A stretch of 7,372 bases of DNA from contig JAFYMA010000264.1 in NCBI GenBank assembly GCA_017556845.1, positions 1-7,372 of the forward strand, in the 5' to 3' direction. The DNA is from Clostridia bacterium. GTDB taxonomy: Bacteria; Bacillota; Clostridia; Oscillospirales; CAG-272. The notes beneath the pieces were generated by a model. That model had not been told where the DNA came from. It made no database searches and was given only the letters and a program-made list of their open reading frames with translations. Made by a program: the position numbers and the translations under genes. Positions 6,220-7,372 of this stretch are shown one piece after another; within the stretch, counting starts at the first letter, position 1, and each line of letters opens with the position of its first letter.

Positions 6220-7372
6220 AATGTCCTGTACAAGCTTCAGAAGGCTTGCATCGGACAAAGCCTTACCGATGACCTGAACACCGCCTGCAACAACAGCGGG
6301 AAGTCCCGTCACAGATGCAATAGACGTATAAAGGCTCTCGTTATAAGCGGTCATTTCGTCTGTGCAAGCAGGGCAGAATGCTGTTTTTGAGCATGCGGGA
6401 AGCAAAACTGCATCATACTCGGCAAATATCTTTTCAAGGCTTTCGCAGATAACTCTGCGCATTCTGAGTGCCTTGTCATATTTTTTCATATAATTTTCAG
6501 TAGAAAGAACGTATGATCCGTAAAGGACTGTACGCTTCGTGTTGAAGCCGAATGCTTCTGTACGGCTGTTTGTATAAAGCTCGTCTATCGTCTTATAATT
6601 CGGCGTGCGGTAGCCGTATTTTACGCCGTCATATCTTGAAACATTGTTGCAAAGCTCAGCAGACATAAGAGTATTCCATACGCTTTTTGCCTGAAGCAAC
6701 ACGTCACACGATATTTCAACCGTTTCCGCATTGCACTTTTCCTTGAAGCTTTCTATAAGCTTTTTCGTTTCTTCGTCTGCGGAATTTACAAGATCCTTCA
6801 ATACTGCGATCTTCTTTATAGGCTGTGCCGTTTTCGCCTGATCGCACCTTTCGGCAGTAAGACTCGTACCGTCCTTATCGTCGTGTCCCGATATGGCAAA
6901 AAGCACCTCGGCACATTTTTCGGCACTTGCGGCAGTAACGCTTACGCATTCGCCGGAGCACGCCGCAGGAATCGTGCCGTATCTTGAAACGATTCCGTAC
7001 GTCGGCTTAATGCAGACCATACCTGAAGCTGCGGCGCCTCTTCTCTGTGCGCCGTTTACATCAAGACCTACGCAAGCCTCGGCAGTACCCTCGGAAATGG
7101 CAAGGCAGCCTGCAGATGCATATCTGCCGTCCTTTGTCCGAGCAGCTCCGTAATACGACGTTTCGCCCATTATATCAAGTGAAAACTCACCTACGTTTAC
7201 CTTACCTGCTATTGAATAGCCTGCATCCTTCAATCTTGTAACTGCTTCTGCTTCAAAAAGACTCATATAGCCGTCAAGCATTTTACTGCCTGCGGACGTC
7301 GGCATATCGGCGGTCAGAAGCATATCCTCAAGAGCAACTGCCTTTCCGCTTACGCCATCAGCTTTTGATATA
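6217..7372 (-). CDS. gatA: GatA-like amidase-signature protein lacking the catalytic triad (partial, 384 aa visible, runs off right edge)
   Basis: GatA normally hydrolyses glutamine and passes ammonia to GatB, using a Lys/cis-Ser/Ser triad. Homology is clear from SKMLDGY, GKVNVGEFS, GETSYYG, IKPTYGIVSRYG, NNVSRYDGVKYGYR, a SRTEAFGFNTKRTVLYGSYV stretch, EYDAVLLPACSKTAF, TGLPAVVAGG and QVIGK. The active site is not conserved. In the ungapped match of GKAVALEDM to the usual GIPxxIKDN, the lysine is Glu (codon 7327-7329). In LDVNGAQRRG, against the usual SDTGGSIRQP, the nucleophilic serine is Ala (7048-7050). The usual VPGGSSGGS loop with the cis-serine is shortened to about RYASAGCLA (7099-7125). 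The Asp of the conserved D-x-[FL]-T motif is Ser (6334-6336), and the region after GLPA lacks about nine residues. The frame is uninterrupted, so recent decay is unlikely. The reading frame continues upstream of the Met at 7323, which is therefore not the start; the N-terminal 60 or so residues are outside the window. gatB follows after 14 nt. This could be a pseudoenzyme GatA or a second copy. Confidence 0.9.
   Translation of the reverse strand, partial: ISKADGVSGKAVALEDMLLTADMPTSAGSKMLDGYMSLFEAEAVTRLKDAGYSIAGKVNVGEFSLDIMGETSYYGAARTKDGRYASAGCLAISEGTAEACVGLDVNGAQRRGAAASGMVCIKPTYGIVSRYGTIPAACSGECVSVTAASAEKCAEVLFAISGHDDKDGTSLTAERCDQAKTAQPIKKIAVLKDLVNSADEETKKLIESFKEKCNAETVEISCDVLLQAKSVWNTLMSAELCNNVSRYDGVKYGYRTPNYKTIDELYTNSRTEAFGFNTKRTVLYGSYVLSTENYMKKYDKALRMRRVICESLEKIFAEYDAVLLPACSKTAFCPACTDEMTAYNESLYTSIASVTGLPAVVAGGVQVIGKALSDASLLKLVQDI

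Noticed and set aside
7321..7323. ATG at 7323 as the start of gatA
   Set aside because: The frame stays open to the window edge, and the upstream codons match the conserved GatA segment that holds the usual catalytic lysine, so the true start lies outside.
6217..7372. gatA as a decayed pseudogene
   Set aside because: No stop or frameshift occurs in 384 codons, and structural motifs are kept while active-site residues are replaced. That fits a selected pseudoenzyme better than random decay, though only relatives can settle it.

Overview
The window looks like chromosomal core DNA from a fermentative, anaerobic Clostridia-type Firmicute, possibly a gut Ruminococcaceae or Oscillospirales relative. 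The evidence is moderate GC with AT-rich intergenic gaps, consensus sigma-A promoters, strong GGAGG-type ribosome binding sites, a lipoprotein signal, a GatCAB-type amidotransferase and a DUF1963/YwqG-like protein. There is no sign of phage, transposon, CRISPR or RNA genes. The taxonomic placement is an inference.

Layout from left to right: (1) the 5' two thirds of dnaG (DNA primase) on the minus strand, running off the left edge; (2) a divergent gap of about 200 bp holding two overlapping promoters for a plus-strand lipoprotein gene (1140-1820); (3) a bidirectional terminator shared with a convergent minus-strand DUF1963/YwqG-like gene (1876-2502), which has an exact-consensus sigma-A promoter; (4) a second divergent gap, then the translationally coupled plus-strand pair hflK-hflC (2717-4623), encoding membrane-anchored SPFH proteins; (5) two back-to-back terminators; (6) the minus-strand pair gatA-gatB, with gatB complete and gatA running off the right edge. 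gatC would be expected beyond the right edge.

The most interesting feature is the GatA homologue. Its frame is open for 384 visible codons and keeps many GatA landmarks (GK-N-EF, KPTYG, RYDG-KYGYR, GLPA). However, all three members of the amidase-signature Lys/cis-Ser/Ser triad appear to be lost. The lysine is Glu, the nucleophilic serine is Ala, and the Gly/Ser loop carrying the cis-serine is shortened and rewritten. A conserved Asp near the glutamine site and a Pro-Cys-Gly segment are also gone. The adjacent GatB keeps its kinase and metal-binding residues. Together this suggests a GatCAB-like complex with a glutaminase-dead, scaffold-type GatA. It could amidate misacylated tRNA using free ammonia or another ammonia source, or it could be a second copy beside a normal GatA encoded elsewhere. 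All other genes look ordinary for their families.
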